Assembly: GCA_009801015.1 (NCBI GenBank)
Contig: VHZZ01000280.1
Span: 114,449 to 138,370 of the forward strand
Length of the DNA stretch: 23,922 nt
Source of the DNA: Silene noctiflora
Taxonomy: Eukaryota; Streptophyta; Magnoliopsida; Caryophyllales; Caryophyllaceae
Direction: 5' to 3'
The position numbers and the translations under genes were made by a program. Below, in pieces: positions 10,046-20,340 of the stretch. The notes beneath the pieces are model-generated. The model searched no databases. It had not been told where the DNA came from and saw only the letters and a program-made list of their open reading frames with translations. Positions within the stretch are counted from its first letter, which is position 1; the number at the start of each line of letters is the position of its first letter.

Positions 10046-10300
10046 CTGGTTCGGTGTCCCTCAGTAACATATACATATACAGAGATACCTCAAACAGTTC
10101 CTTGTATTTTTTTTGCTGGTAGATGGATCTGGCTCTGAATCTAAATACAAATCAGATAAGTTTCGCAAGATCCTTGCAAATTACTGGTGGTTCCATTGCT
10201 TGAGTTATATCTATGATATTATCGATTCTTGCAGCGAAAAAGTGCTACACTGAATTCTCCTATGGCAATTTCTGTAACAATTGCTATAACAAGATGAATT
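10046..10300 (+). pseudogene. Duplicate fragment of the receptor-like gene's last two exons
   Basis: From ctggttcggtgtccctcagt the sequence follows the end of exon 14 of the intact gene (GSVSLSN...RDTSN), then skips most of the rest of that exon. It resumes at the last exon (gatggatctggctctgaatc, equal to DGSEPSSE...), the membrane segment and the tail cysteines (FCNNC). There is a frame change and a stop in the membrane segment, so it is dead. Its tail matches the short Cys-rich tail of the intact gene rather than a kinase juxtamembrane sequence. It lies about 150 bp after the intact gene's stop. Confidence 0.8.
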
Positions 10301-10653
10301 TTTGTATACTATACATTTGTATAACAATTGCGAAAAAATACTATACATTTCATTGGTAGTATTTTTGTATACATACTATTGAGTTCTTCGAGCCTGTCGC
10401 AAATCGCAATGGTAGTATTGGAGTTATTCGAAATTTACAAAAATATTATTTTTTCGAGCATGTCACAATGGTAGAATTTTTGTGTACCAGTGAGTTTTCG
10501 AAATTTTCAGCACTGCTCAATTTTGTTTGAAGTTACACTATATTCGCTTGAATTTAACTATATATACTTGAATTTAGGGAGTAGTATTTAAATCCGTTTT
10601 ATAGATAGAACGGATACTCTATCTTAAGCAAAGGTAAATCTTAGAATATATAT
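10301..10653. repeat. AT-rich DNA with three loose repeats
   Basis: The phrase (c)a(a/t)tggtag(t/a)att... followed by 'gagtt(c)ttcgag' recurs near 10352, 10408 and 10470. No gene is visible. It runs into the assembly gap. Confidence 0.45.
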
Positions 10654-10743
10654 NNNNNNNNNNNNNNNNNNNNNNNNNNNNNNNNNNNNNNNNNNNNNNN
10701 NNNNNNNNNNNNNNNNNNNNNNNNNNNNNNNNNNNNNNNNNNN
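10654..10743. other. Assembly gap (90 N)
   Basis: Run of N. It separates the two pieces of the broken receptor-gene copy, so the missing sequence may matter for how they relate. Confidence 1.
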
Positions 10744-10938
10744 CATACATTGGCCAACTGGTCCTTGTATGTCAACTAACGTGCACATTTCATTCCGACT
10801 ACTACTTGTAAAATGAAGACGGCTTAACTCTTAAGCATAATGTCCTTAATATCATCATATTGCATGATCTTTTGTATAGTCTACCATCTTCGATTTTCGA
10901 GTTTATATCAGACCAATAGTTTTAAGAGTTAAAAATCC

Positions 10939-11868
10939 ATGAGTCTAGGGGTTGCGATTTGGGTTATTTTGATATACGCTCCAGGCGTTATTGTACGAGC
11001 AGACACAGATGGCCAGGATGCTCAGTTTTCGCTTACACTGTATCTCTTCCTTTTTTTTCACTTGTTTTTTAGTCATTCTGAAGTTGTGTTGTTATGCAGT
11101 TGCCGTGTTATTGGCTTTGAAACAACTATGGAAAAATGTTCTGGCCTCTTGATCGCGTAAATGATCCTTGCGGGAGCCATTGGGAGGGTATTGAACAAAT
11201 GGTATCGAAGAAGAACGACATCAATGGCACACTGGATCTGGGTGCGGTACAGAGCTCACAACATGAGTTCAGAACATCTTGTTTAGCAAAAAGCCGGGTA
11301 TTCCTCGCTTATTATCAGACAAATCACTTATTCACAAGCCTCGTGTGAGGCGGATATGTTTAATTTCCCATCTCATGAAAAAATTCTTTTTGCTCGGTTT
11401 AGCCTCTTCATTTTGTTGATTTACAGAACAACAATATTTTCCCTCATACTCAGATGCCTGGAGATAAAAGTCTCCAATTAACGTAAGCATATCAGTGACG
11501 TAAAATTCTCATATAAGACGGTCTGATTGTCTTACGTTTTTGTCTCAAATCTGTCCTTTCAATTATTGCAGACAGGCCGGAAATCCAATTTGTACTGATA
11601 TGCTTACTGAACAAAGTCACTGCATCATTCCACAGTCCAATCCATCATACACGACACCTCGAAACTGTGCACCTGTTGTCTGTCCTTAAAATAAAGCTCT
11701 CAGCCCCAGCTGCCATTGTTCATATCCTTGTCGCGGAACTCTTACTCTTCGAGAACCTCAGTTTTCCGACCTGCATAACTTCACATACTATGAAGCATTG
11801 GAGCGAAAACTAATGACAACATTTCAGTCAAATGAAGTGCCAGTTGATTCAGTGTCCCTCAGTAATAT
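10939..11868 (+). pseudogene. Broken second copy of the receptor-like gene with the LRR exons missing
   Basis: The first exon at 10939 (MSLGVAIWVILIYAPG...DTDGQD) matches MGLQVAIWLVLICIP... of the intact gene, but its donor reads gatg|ct instead of gatg|gt. Exon 2 follows at about 11100-11200 (LKQLWKNVLAS...NDPCGSHWEGIE) with a frame change. The text then goes directly to the equivalent of exon 13 (TLDLGAVQSSQ, 11228-11262), skipping exons 3-12. Exon 13 is interrupted by roughly 140 bp of other DNA and resumes at 11402 (LHFVDLQNNN). The exon 14 equivalent starts after an acceptor at about 11570 (NPICTDMLTEQSHC...) with an in-frame TAA near 11690 and ends at VSLSNI near 11868. Non-functional. 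Confidence 0.85.
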
Positions 11869-12390
11869 CACTGCATGGCCCGTACATCATCTCAGGTTGG
11901 GCTATTGCCAATTTGCCAGACATACCTTGGCCCATCCCGATCCTACCACCCAAAAAAAAAAAAGTGACTCGGCCCCGCCAGCGTTGGCCAGCTGCTAAGT
12001 GGGCTGAGGTCGGACCAAACCAACCCAGCCCGGTCCCTCACTCGTGTCGTGCCTTGGCCACTGACCCTCAGCCCGGCCTAGCGCACACCATTACTTAGAA
12101 GTTACAACTAGTTTCATTTGCTTCAAATACAAATTTTCAATCAGGGTAGGTCGTTTTCAAGTAAAAAAATGTTTATTTTCAAGGTGGAAGAAATCAATGA
12201 AAATGAGGAAGTCGTAGAGATGGACACCTGGTCGAGACTGACCACTCACGCATGGAACCGGCCCATGTGAGGGAGCGAGGCGGGCTGTCTCATATCAGGC
12301 CTAGAACCAACCAGTGGAGGGGGCGGCCCAGAACAATTTCCATTTTTAATTTTATTAAAAAGATTCGCATGCCTAGCCGGCCCGACTCTC
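11869..12390. other. GC-richer intergenic stretch upstream of FRA8
   Basis: No protein-like frame. It contains many ggcc/cccgg words (ggcccg, agcccgg) unlike the AT-rich surroundings, suggesting transposon-derived DNA. Part of it may act as the FRA8 promoter. ACCAACC words occur at 12019-12025 and 12306-12312, and ACCAAAC at 12014-12020. Confidence 0.4.
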
Positions 12391-12492
12391 AAAAGTGGGA
12401 CCCGAACACGGCCTAGGTTGTAGGCCAGGCTACGCTAGCCAAAAATCGGCCTACAACCAAGGCCAAGTCGGGTAGACTGGCCCGCACTTTTA
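12391..12492. repeat. Imperfect inverted repeat (foldback) upstream of FRA8
   Basis: The left arm, about 12391-12426, runs aaaagtggg...cccga...ggcctaggttgtaggcc; the right arm, about 12448-12492, is its near reverse complement (ggcctacaaccaaggcc...tcggg...cccgcactttt). The inner 17 bp pair at 16 positions. The loop is about 21 bp. It could be a foldback or MITE remnant. Confidence 0.65.
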
Positions 12493-12681
12493 GCCAGCTC
12501 TCTACTTACTAGCAAACAATAGCCAGCCCACCTATCATTTAACAGAACTCAACCAAAAGCAATACAAATACAAAAAAACAACACTATTCATACATTCATC
12601 TCTAAGCAAAAACGAACTTTCAACAAACTTTCTTTCATTCACCAAATCAATCTTCCTTAATTTTCACTTAATCCTCTCAAA

Positions 12682-12688
12682 ACCAACC
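12682..12688 (+). promoter_or_regulatory. ACCAACC, candidate MYB46-type site in the FRA8 leader
   Basis: It matches the secondary wall MYB-responsive element ACC(A/T)A(A/C)(T/C). Three further matches lie upstream at 12014, 12019 and 12306. A seven-base degenerate word is expected roughly once per kb by chance, so this is suggestive only. Confidence 0.35.
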
Positions 12689-12769
12689 AAAGATCGATAG
12701 CCTTATCTCAACCACTATTACACAAATTCCATACTCTTTATTTCTCCTCCGAAAAAATCGATCCGAAAA

Positions 12770-15700
12770 ATGGTTGATTTGAACTCACACACAAAAGCAA
12801 GAAAAGGTTTTTATGTAAAAATGAAGTTTTTGCATTCAAATTATAAGCATGGAATAAGAGCTAAAGAAAATCAAAACAAAATAAAAAATAGTTTACACTA
12901 TTTTTTTCATAAATTCTTTAAATGGATTCTTTGGATTTTTCTTTCTTTTTACTTATTCTTCTCTTTTCCTTCATTCAAACATTCAAATTCTCACAAATTA
13001 CAACCTCGGTCTCTCATTCAACAATCTTCCTTAGCCAAAGGTTCGATATATATTCTCAACTGGTCTCCTGTAAAACCGTTGCATGGCATGTAACAGCCAT
13101 GCCCAAGTTATCATAACAGTTTTATAATGCATTTACGTCTCATTTATTGCTATCATTAACGATTTTAACGTTACGAATTTTTGCAGGAGATTTGAATTTG
13201 AAATTGAAGGTATATGTATATGAATTACCAAGAAAATACAACAAAGATTGGCTAAAAAATGAGAGATGTAGCAAACATTTATTTGCATCGGAGGTGGCCA
13301 TTCATAAGGCATTATTAGATAGTGATTTAAGAACATTTGACCCAAATGAAGCAAATTACTATTTTGTCCCTGTATATGTTTCTTGCAATTTTAGCACCAT
13401 TAATGGCTTCCCTGCTATTGGACATGCTCGTTCCCTAATCTCGTCCGCCATCGATTTGATTTCTTCCACTTTTCCTTTTTGGAATCGGACTCACGGGTCG
13501 GATCATGTCTTTGTTGCTTCTCATGATTTTGGTGCTTGTTTCCATACTTTGGTATGTTCCTTTTTTCTTTGTGAAAATTTATTAGAACTTGTTAGTATGG
13601 ATTTGAAACGGGTATAACTTAATTATTTGTTTTATTCAGTCGTTTGAAAATATGTATGACCGTACGAGTTAGACTCGTGTTCAGTCAAGCTCGATAATAG
13701 AGGTTCCAAGGTATATTGGTTGAACTCGATCTTCTAAGGCCGAGCAAAGTTTATGAGTAAATATTCACTATGTTCGGTTCAATTTACCTTATTTTTCAAG
13801 TTTATCATCGTATATCTGATTAGATATAGTGAACTGAACCGAACTAAAAGAGTAAGACGTAATCAACACCATATACTACCTTCTCAATAGAAGTAGACAA
13901 TATACATGTGAGTCTAGTTAAAATTGTCCCCTCTTTTAATTCTTTGTTCTTTCCAATAAAATTTTATTAGCAACTTTTTATGCAAATCTAGTTAAAATTA
14001 ATCCAACCAATCAAGTGCATTATACTTGTGCTTGTAGCCAAAAAAATGTGCGTTTAATGACACATCATGAATCAAAATGTTTCCCTATGAAAAGTCCCTA
14101 CAATGTTGTCCCATGCCAACTCTTAGCTCACCAAGCATGATGGTAATGTTTATATCGGTTTTATGTTGTAAGACAGTCTTATTATATAAAAAAACAACTT
14201 TTTTATTAGCATTAAATAAATAATAACCTTGTCTAAAGAAATGAATTGTCTCACGATATGAAAACGTCCTATTGTATAATGTGTGATACAAGAACGAATT
14301 TTCCTCGTTTTACGTTATTTCTTTATTCTTTGTCTTGTATAACGGTTTTCATAATTTCTGGTATAAATGTATAATAGCCAACCTTTTTATCGTACTATAT
14401 ATATATATATATTTAATCATATTTCTGATTCTCGGGTTGTTTAATTTCGTAGGAGGACGTAGCAATATCGGACGGGATACCGGATATATTATCGAAATCA
14501 ATAATATTACAAACATTTGGGGTAAAATACAAGCACCGATGCCAAGAGGTAAATCATGTGGTAATTCCACCATATATTCCACCAGAAAGCATACAATCAA
14601 CCTTAGAGAAATGGCCTTTGGATGGTCCACGTGATATTTTTGCATTTTTCAGGGGTAAAATGGAACTTAACCCTAAAAATGTCAGCGGTCGCTTTTATAG
14701 CAAGTACGATTTTTCTCCTCTCTTTATTATGAATTTCCCATTTTACCCCTAGATTTTTGTACTTAGTATTCAAAGATTAAATTGTTACGTAATTTGGTTG
14801 ATTTTTTCACGTAATTCGAACTTTAGAATAGTTTGTTGATAGTAACAAGCAAGTAATACAACGTAAAACACCTAGTCAAAATCGTCATCTTTATAATTTT
14901 ATCCTTGTCGTCGACATAATTAATATAAGGTTTAAAATAAATTTGATGAAGTATAATCGTCATGACACATGAGGCAACCTTGTTTATGGATTAATTTGTT
15001 CGTGATCATGCCTTGTGTGATATAATAATACATTTATTTTGATATATTAGATTTGTAGGGTCGTCTCGTTAATTTGAAAGGGTGATTCAAAATATATAGC
15101 TTAAACAATTTAACCGGTTTTAAATTAGTTAATAAAAAAAACTTAACGGATTATAAAATATTCCGAAAAAGAAAAAAAACAGCTAAATAATATAATTTGC
15201 TTGATTCTAACACACGTAAAAGCCAAATATAATAAAATTCAAACATGATTCGTGGCCGAAAGTATATATAAATTAAATATAAGTGTATTTTAGTCGAAAA
15301 AAGCGACGGTTAATATATTATTTGTGATCCTTTTTATATTAAAATTAGTCACGTCGGCTAGTTTTTCCGTACAATCTCCTACATACTAAAAGATTAACAC
15401 AACTGAAAAAATCTCGCTCAAATTTCCCGCTCACATTTCTCATGCTTCTGACTAATTGAATAACAAATGAAGAAAGTGGACCCACTATTAATTTGGTCAA
15501 TTATTATGATTTTATTGAATTAACAAGTAACACTAGCATATTATATAAATATGTTAAATATGGTAATTATGATTTTACTGAATTAACACTTAACACTAGC
15601 ATATTATATAAATATAGTAAATAGGATAATTACGGATTTACGGTAATATGGTAACACCTAACACTAGCATATTAATGTTATTAATATTTAATATTAATAC

Positions 15701-16796
15701 TGTTAGTTCCCATTTATTTCTAACACTCACATCTAATATTCTCATTCAACATACAACATTTTTGTTGTGAAAATGTATATACAGAATATTTGTTTTTTCC
15801 TTGAGTAATATGGAGTATGAAGTATTTTTGTAAAGAATATAACAATATTTATGTATTTTCTTATTACAAGTAAAATAAACCAAACGAGCACTAATTTAAC
15901 TTAAAGCATCGCTAGATGGTAGTAACCTTATTTTCTGCCTCTTACTACTATTATATTTAGTACATTACAACATTAAATTAAAAGTAAAGTTAGATCTATG
16001 CAAATAATTTNATTTAGAACATCCTTTTATAAATCAATCTAAAAAATACCGTCTAACCATATTAATACAAAATTTATAAATAGTATATTTATTAAATGTA
16101 AAATGATTAATGATAACATTTTAATTACAATTTTCTCTAACACAATCTTCTACAAATGTCGTACTATAGTACGGGATCTATACTAGTTGTTTAGTAACCG
16201 ATTTAATGACGACAGTAGATTGATTTGTGTTCACTCGGAGTAACTCATTTGGTGATCATGATTATGTTACCGTTTTACAATAACTTGTATACTTTGTAAT
16301 CAAACTATTTTAAAGGAGACTTACTCTATTTATTTGCAGGGCGGTGAGGACACAAATATGGAGGAAATATAACAATGACCCGAGATTTTACTTGAAAAGA
16401 AATAGGTATGCCGGTTACCAGTCCGAAATAGCCCGTTCAATCTTTTGTCTATGTCCATTGGGTTGGGCTCCATGGAGTCCGCGGCTGGTTGAGTCAGTTG
16501 CCTTAGGTTGCATTCCGGTTATCATAGCAGACGGTATTCGATTACCATACGACGATGTCGTTCCATGGGCCGAAATTTCACTTGTAGTCGCTGAAAACGA
16601 TATCGTAAATCTTGGTAAAATCCTTGAGCACGTGACAAGGACAAACCTCACGAGTATACAACGGAATTTGTGGGACCCAGACGTCCGTCGGACCCTACTT
16701 TTTAACGACAGGGTCGAAATAGGTGATGCCACGTGGAATGTGTTGCGTACTTTGGATCGTGGGACCTACACTAGGTTTGGAGATTCGGGCCAATAA
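12770..16796 (+). CDS. FRA8: FRA8/IRX7 (F8H)-type GT47 glucuronoxylan glycosyltransferase, 4 exons
   Basis: Exons 12770-13040, 13187-13551, 14453-14703 and 16340-16796 join in phase (GT-AG throughout) into 447 residues, the length of Arabidopsis FRA8. A type II membrane anchor (WILWIFLSFYLFFSF, about residues 51-65) precedes the exostosin/GT47 domain. That domain starts at LKLKVYVYELPRKYNKDWL and carries CNFSTINGFPAIGHARSLI, SDHVFVASHDFG, EDVAISDGIPD, KYKHRCQEVNHVVIPPYI, RDIFAFFRGKMELNPKN, GYQSEIARSIFCLCPLGWA, PRLVESVALGCIPVIIADGI and NLWDPDVRRTLLFNDRVE. These are near-identical to FRA8/F8H, Golgi proteins required for the reducing-end xylan tetrasaccharide and secondary wall thickening. The leader just before the ATG is A/C-rich and leader-like. 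The C-terminus (GTYTRFGDSGQ) is shorter than and different from FRA8. FRA8 and F8H are co-orthologues, so which name fits best is open. Confidence 0.93.
13552..14452. other. FRA8 intron 2, no gene inside
   Basis: AT-rich intron with a gtatgt donor and a cgtag acceptor. It contains a short 'gtaagacagtcttat' palindromic piece near 14168 and an (AT)n run at 14399-14411. Frames on both strands across it have no protein-like composition. Confidence 0.7.
15375..16186 (+). mobile_element. Non-autonomous Helitron in FRA8 intron 3
   Basis: The 5' end TCTCCTACATACTAAAAG at 15375 is preceded by A. The 3' end is CTAG at 16183-16186 followed by T, and nine bases upstream lies a perfect 14-base palindrome CGTACTATAGTACG (16160-16173). 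TC start, hairpin, CTRR end and insertion between A and T are the Helitron hallmarks; the 5' text resembles known plant Helitron starts. The element is 812 bp, AT-rich and codes for nothing. It holds the 63-bp tandem repeat and one undetermined base at 16011. Host splice sites lie outside it. Confidence 0.75.
15503..15680 (+). repeat. 63-bp tandem repeat, about three units, inside the Helitron
   Basis: Units starting at 15503, 15566 and 15629 share attatgattt(t)a...gaattaaca...taacactagcatatta. The first two are close copies; the third is shorter and more diverged. Confidence 0.8.
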
Positions 16797-17775
16797 GACC
16801 GTGCCACGTGGAGAATGACTCGTCAATGGCTATGATGGGTCAAGCATATTCGTCCTTCCCAAGTTCTTGTGACGGTAACCTGTTATGACGACACTCATAA
16901 CCGATTTAAATAATGTTAAGAAAGAAACGGGTTGTGAGACGGACACACTCTTCTTCTTTAGAGAATGACTCGTCAATGGCCATGACGGAACTAGGTCCTA
17001 GGAGTACCGTGAAAGTTAAGGGACAAGAATCGAGAATTTTAACTAAAACTTCAAAATTTTCATCGTCTAAAGTAAGCCTTGCTTACTAACATTCGCTTTA
17101 GTTCAGCCATTGATCACGTACACGCGAACTTAATTGCGGATAGTTGGTTTTACGGTGTCACAAGCTGGAGTAGTTCCTCATTGTTTTCGACATATGACAA
17201 AGTTTCGATCAGGTGACGCGATTTGATTCGGGAAAACAGACGATACATGTTATAATATGGGGGCCAAGAAGTGCAGTAAAGGGCATTTTAGCATTGTACA
17301 GATAGAATATGATGCTTGTGACATCCTTAAGAGACATACGTGACTCTTACATGTTCGATATCACAAATTTAACAATAAGTTTTGCTTCATACGATCTGAA
17401 ATGTCGCTATGTATAAAACACACTTTAATAGAACTATTATATTCCTTTAATGCAAATAATGACATTTTAGTTTGTAGATCTTTGGATTCGGTTTACATTT
17501 AGACAAGGTGTTCGAATAATTTCTTTGAAACCGTATCGAGCAAGAATCACTAAAACAATCCACATTCTGGTTTAAGACTTAAGAGTTTGATCTCGAGACC
17601 CTAGGGAGGCACGAGCAATAGCCACTTCCTCCTAAACCTCAAACCCAAAACCTCAAAATTTTTGTATCGGCTCCTGAAAGGGGAATAATTGTAATCAGCC
17701 TTGTGCTTGCCATCATTAGTGGCCCATGAAAAAGGCATCCCAAATTGACCCATAAGCCCACATTAGCCTATTTGG
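16720..17775. repeat. Segmental duplication copy A (FRA8 3' end plus XTH 3' wreck)
   Basis: It is collinear with 21310-23277. Shared anchors include cacgtgga(a/g)(t/c)gtgttgc(g/c)tactttgga (16730 and 21319), caagaatcg...aaaatttt (17020 and 21601), acggtgtcaca (17152 and 21716), gttcctcattgttt (17175 and 21983), cgc(g/a)atttgattcg (17217 and 22029), gtttgtagatctttggattc (17470 and 22831), and the XTH exon text. It carries the whole 3' end of FRA8 but only a damaged piece of XTH. Confidence 0.8.
17555..17775 (-). pseudogene. Relic of an XTH31/32-type last exon (copy A)
   Basis: Read on the minus strand it resembles the XTH exon at 22950-23313: [10 protein letters not shown], then ADYNYSPF, then the glycine-rich stretch before CLP. 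About 95 bp that encode SPYG...MNHMVYNYC in copy B are absent here, and frame changes and stops interrupt the rest. The start side ([12 protein letters not shown]) is gone; homology ends near 17775. It lies tail-to-tail with FRA8. Confidence 0.8.
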
Positions 17776-18364
17776 AACTCAATTGCTAAAAATCATCGAC
17801 AGATTACTTTAAATGTCGACAATTTTATTGAACTTCCTATTATAAAAAAGAGCCTTGCGTATCTCGTCATAACTTGCAACTGTCGCAAATGAGAATTTGT
17901 GTTTCATGTATGGCCATGTCACTGTTAAAGAAATATACTACAAAAAAGGCCCTCAATGTGCTCGTTCATTAACAATGTCGGATGAAAATCTCCCCGTAAA
18001 GTTAAATATGCTGGACATAAACCTTGACAATTCCGCAGAATTGATAAAATGGACAAAAATTCTCTTCCCCCTTTAATAACTTTAATTAATAATAAAAATT
18101 GCGTTACGCAGATTTGATCGAAGGACAAAAAATCTCTTATCTGTTTAATAACTACTTTAAAAATGAGGATAAAAAGGGCAACCAAGATAAATAAATGGGA
18201 ACAAAGTAAATGGAGGAGAGTAATCTTATCAAAACTGTCCAAATGCGTCCAGACCTTGGTTTTAAAAGGCACAAAGCACACAAAGGCGAGGCGATGGGAG
18301 CCTGTGACAACGACTCAAAACAGGAAGCATTTAAGATGTAATGATAGCACCTAGGCCAGCAGGA
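17776..18364. other. Intergenic and BCCIP 3'UTR region, no other gene seen
   Basis: AT-rich and without protein-like frames. The 118-residue reverse frame at 17925-18281 has no recognisable domain and lies in the expected 3'UTR/terminator region of the minus-strand gene ending at 18365. Confidence 0.55.
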
Positions 18365-20340
18365 TCAAGAGTCGTCAATAAGAGATCGCAGCTGCTGTCG
18401 GAAAGTAGGGGCTTTGTCTGCCTTAACAGCCATCACTAGTCCGGTCATCCGATAATTTTTTAGCTGCAGTGTTATAACCATTATCAAATGAAAGAAAAGG
18501 ACAGTCATGTATACAATAATGAATAATTTTATTGGTAGTATCGGAGCGTTTCTTCTTCTGAGAAAGTATGCAAGCAATTTTACATAAAATTTAATCGAAA
18601 GTGCATGTGATTCATGTTAGGCGACCTCAACCTATGTCAGGACTAACGCTTTGTTGTTGTTGCTGCTGCAATGTTAATAAGCATTTTTTTACTAGCTTGT
18701 AAATTTACACCTCAATCAGAAAGAAGTGCATCACAAGACTGGTATATGGAAACACAAAACTAACCTCTTGTGCAGCCGGCGGTTGCATTCTCAAAGGAAA
18801 GGTGAATGACCATGAGGAGAGCTGAGGTACCCATTAAAGATAATTAGATAGTGCAATTATCAAAATTGGTGTAGACATAATCATGTTGCAAATAAACAAA
18901 AAGGCATCAAGCTGAAGGAAAACCTGATGAAAAAGTTCATCTTCTGGCTTGACGTAAATCAGATCTTCGTTATTGCCACTAGTTGACCCTTTCTTATTTT
19001 GCGCAATTTTCTACATACGACCATTATAAGAAAAGATAAATGTATATGCAACCGTTGCTAAGGGTGTAGTTGTTCAGAACATTGGAAACATGGAACAGAA
19101 TAGTAGTACCTTGTATATTCTAGAGACCAGTAAGAAGTGTTTAAAGCGGAATGATTTTCGGAGACCCTCTGTCGGCTTTGAACAATGCAAACAAAGATGA
19201 TTCTTAAGTTAGACACATACAACATCAACACGGAAACTTGAATGAGCCAGTCTCGCAAGTGACACAAATAAAGATTTGAATGGACAGACATGTGAGCCTG
19301 TTTCACACACACACACACACATTGAGCTACTATTGCAGATAAATAAGTGATCTAACCTCATCTTCTGTCGCCCAACAAATTTCATCAAACAGTGCATCAT
19401 AAAGAGGCGGCAACAGCTGAGGGGGAAGATTAGTGACACGCTGAGAAACAATCAGGCCAACATGCTGAGCGTCGTCCCCCAAAAGTATTTTCAACTTACC
19501 ACCTGGACCCTCCTCTGGACATACTTTGAGCAAATAATCCTTGAGTTCAGCAATACACTTGTGATCCTGGAATCACAAGACACAAAATATTCAAGGCTAT
19601 TCCAATGGTGCAACAGCTTAGAAATCTACACAAATGTCGATAATAACTACTCTCATATTGCTGCAATAGGAGTAAGACAGTTGTAATACCTTGTATCTCC
19701 CTAAATTCAAAACTGTAAGAAATGCGAATAATCCCTCTTCTTCATCATCCTCTATCCTGACCACAGATCCAACTGTTGTCTGTGCGATTATTATGTCCAC
19801 AAAACCACTAAGATCCCATTGCTTATCATCAAGATAGTTGGGTAGTAAAGTCTTCACTCCATGGAAGTTATTAGGTTTTGGGTCAAAGAATGCAAAGTCT
19901 GCCTGGACAACTTCCTGAAATAAATTAGAACAAAAAAATATATAAGTGGCTTATCAAATGCCCTCCTACAGGATAAATTTTAGCTAAAATGGGATGAGCG
20001 GAAGCATGCTTACTTCAAGTGATTCTTCCTCCGACGAGCTAACTTCAGGTGCTTCTTCTTCTTCTTCAGAAGAGTCGGATGCTGATGCTGGATCATTTGC
20101 CCTTAAACCTAAAATGTCCGAAATCTTATTAAAAATAATGGAAATCGAGGATTTGTCTCAAAAACAGACACACGTGATACCTTGCCATTTTAAGGAAGTC
20201 ATACCGTCAAACTTGGAATTAGAGGATTTATTAAAGGATGAATAAGTTGCAGAAGCAGCTCTAGAAATTGAACGACCAAATGGTGAGAAGGTGAATGGGC
20301 AAGGCGCCAACAATCCCGATCTTCGAGGTTTTCGAGGCAT
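18365..20340 (-). CDS. BCCIP: BCCIP/BCP1-family protein, 8 coding exons
   Basis: Minus-strand exons 20340-20181, 20108-20014, 19914-19690, 19566-19357, 19175-19110, 19010-18924, 18821-18765 and 18463-18365 join in phase (GT-AG) into 332 residues, the usual plant BCCIP length. Order: basic N-terminus MPRKPRRSG with CPFTFSPFGRS, a Ser/Glu-acidic linker (SDSSEEEEEAPEVSSSEEES), then the BCCIP fold with VQADFAFFDPKPNNFHGVK, NYLDDKQWDLSGFVD, TTVGSVVRIEDDEEEGLFA, QHVGLIVSQRVTNLPPQLLP, LYDALFDEICWATEDE, KPEDELFHQ, WSFTFPLR and the terminal NYRMTGLVMAVKADK...RSLIDDS. The family is known in animals as a BRCA2- and CDKN1A-interacting nuclear protein and in yeast as Bcp1, a chaperone of ribosomal protein Rpl23; the plant role is less settled. 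The start MPRKPRR follows a 5'UTR acceptor four bases upstream (cgtag, 20346-20347). No damage is seen. Confidence 0.93.
19306..19320. repeat. (CA)n microsatellite in BCCIP intron 4
   Basis: About seven CA units in the intron between the exons ending at 19357 and starting at 19175 (minus strand). Likely polymorphic between individuals; no other role is evident. Confidence 0.8.

Noticed and set aside
11798-12098. Two overlapping plus-strand frames rich in Pro/Ala
   Set aside because: The first part is the tail of the broken receptor copy; the rest is GC-rich transposon-like DNA with no domain.
12922-13116. Alternative FRA8 start giving a hydrophobic 64-residue frame
   Set aside because: It is out of phase with the exon 2 acceptor; the frame from 12770 joins in phase and gives the expected type II anchor and family length.
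14335-14752. Overlapping frames on both strands around FRA8 exon 3
   Set aside because: Shadows of the true exon 14453-14703, which is fixed by GT-AG sites and strong similarity to FRA8.
16415-16732. 105-residue antisense frame in FRA8 exon 4
   Set aside because: Antisense shadow of a strongly conserved exon.
17925-18281. 118-residue minus-strand frame after the BCCIP stop
   Set aside because: No domain or conserved motif; AT-rich, and better explained as 3' flank of the BCCIP gene.
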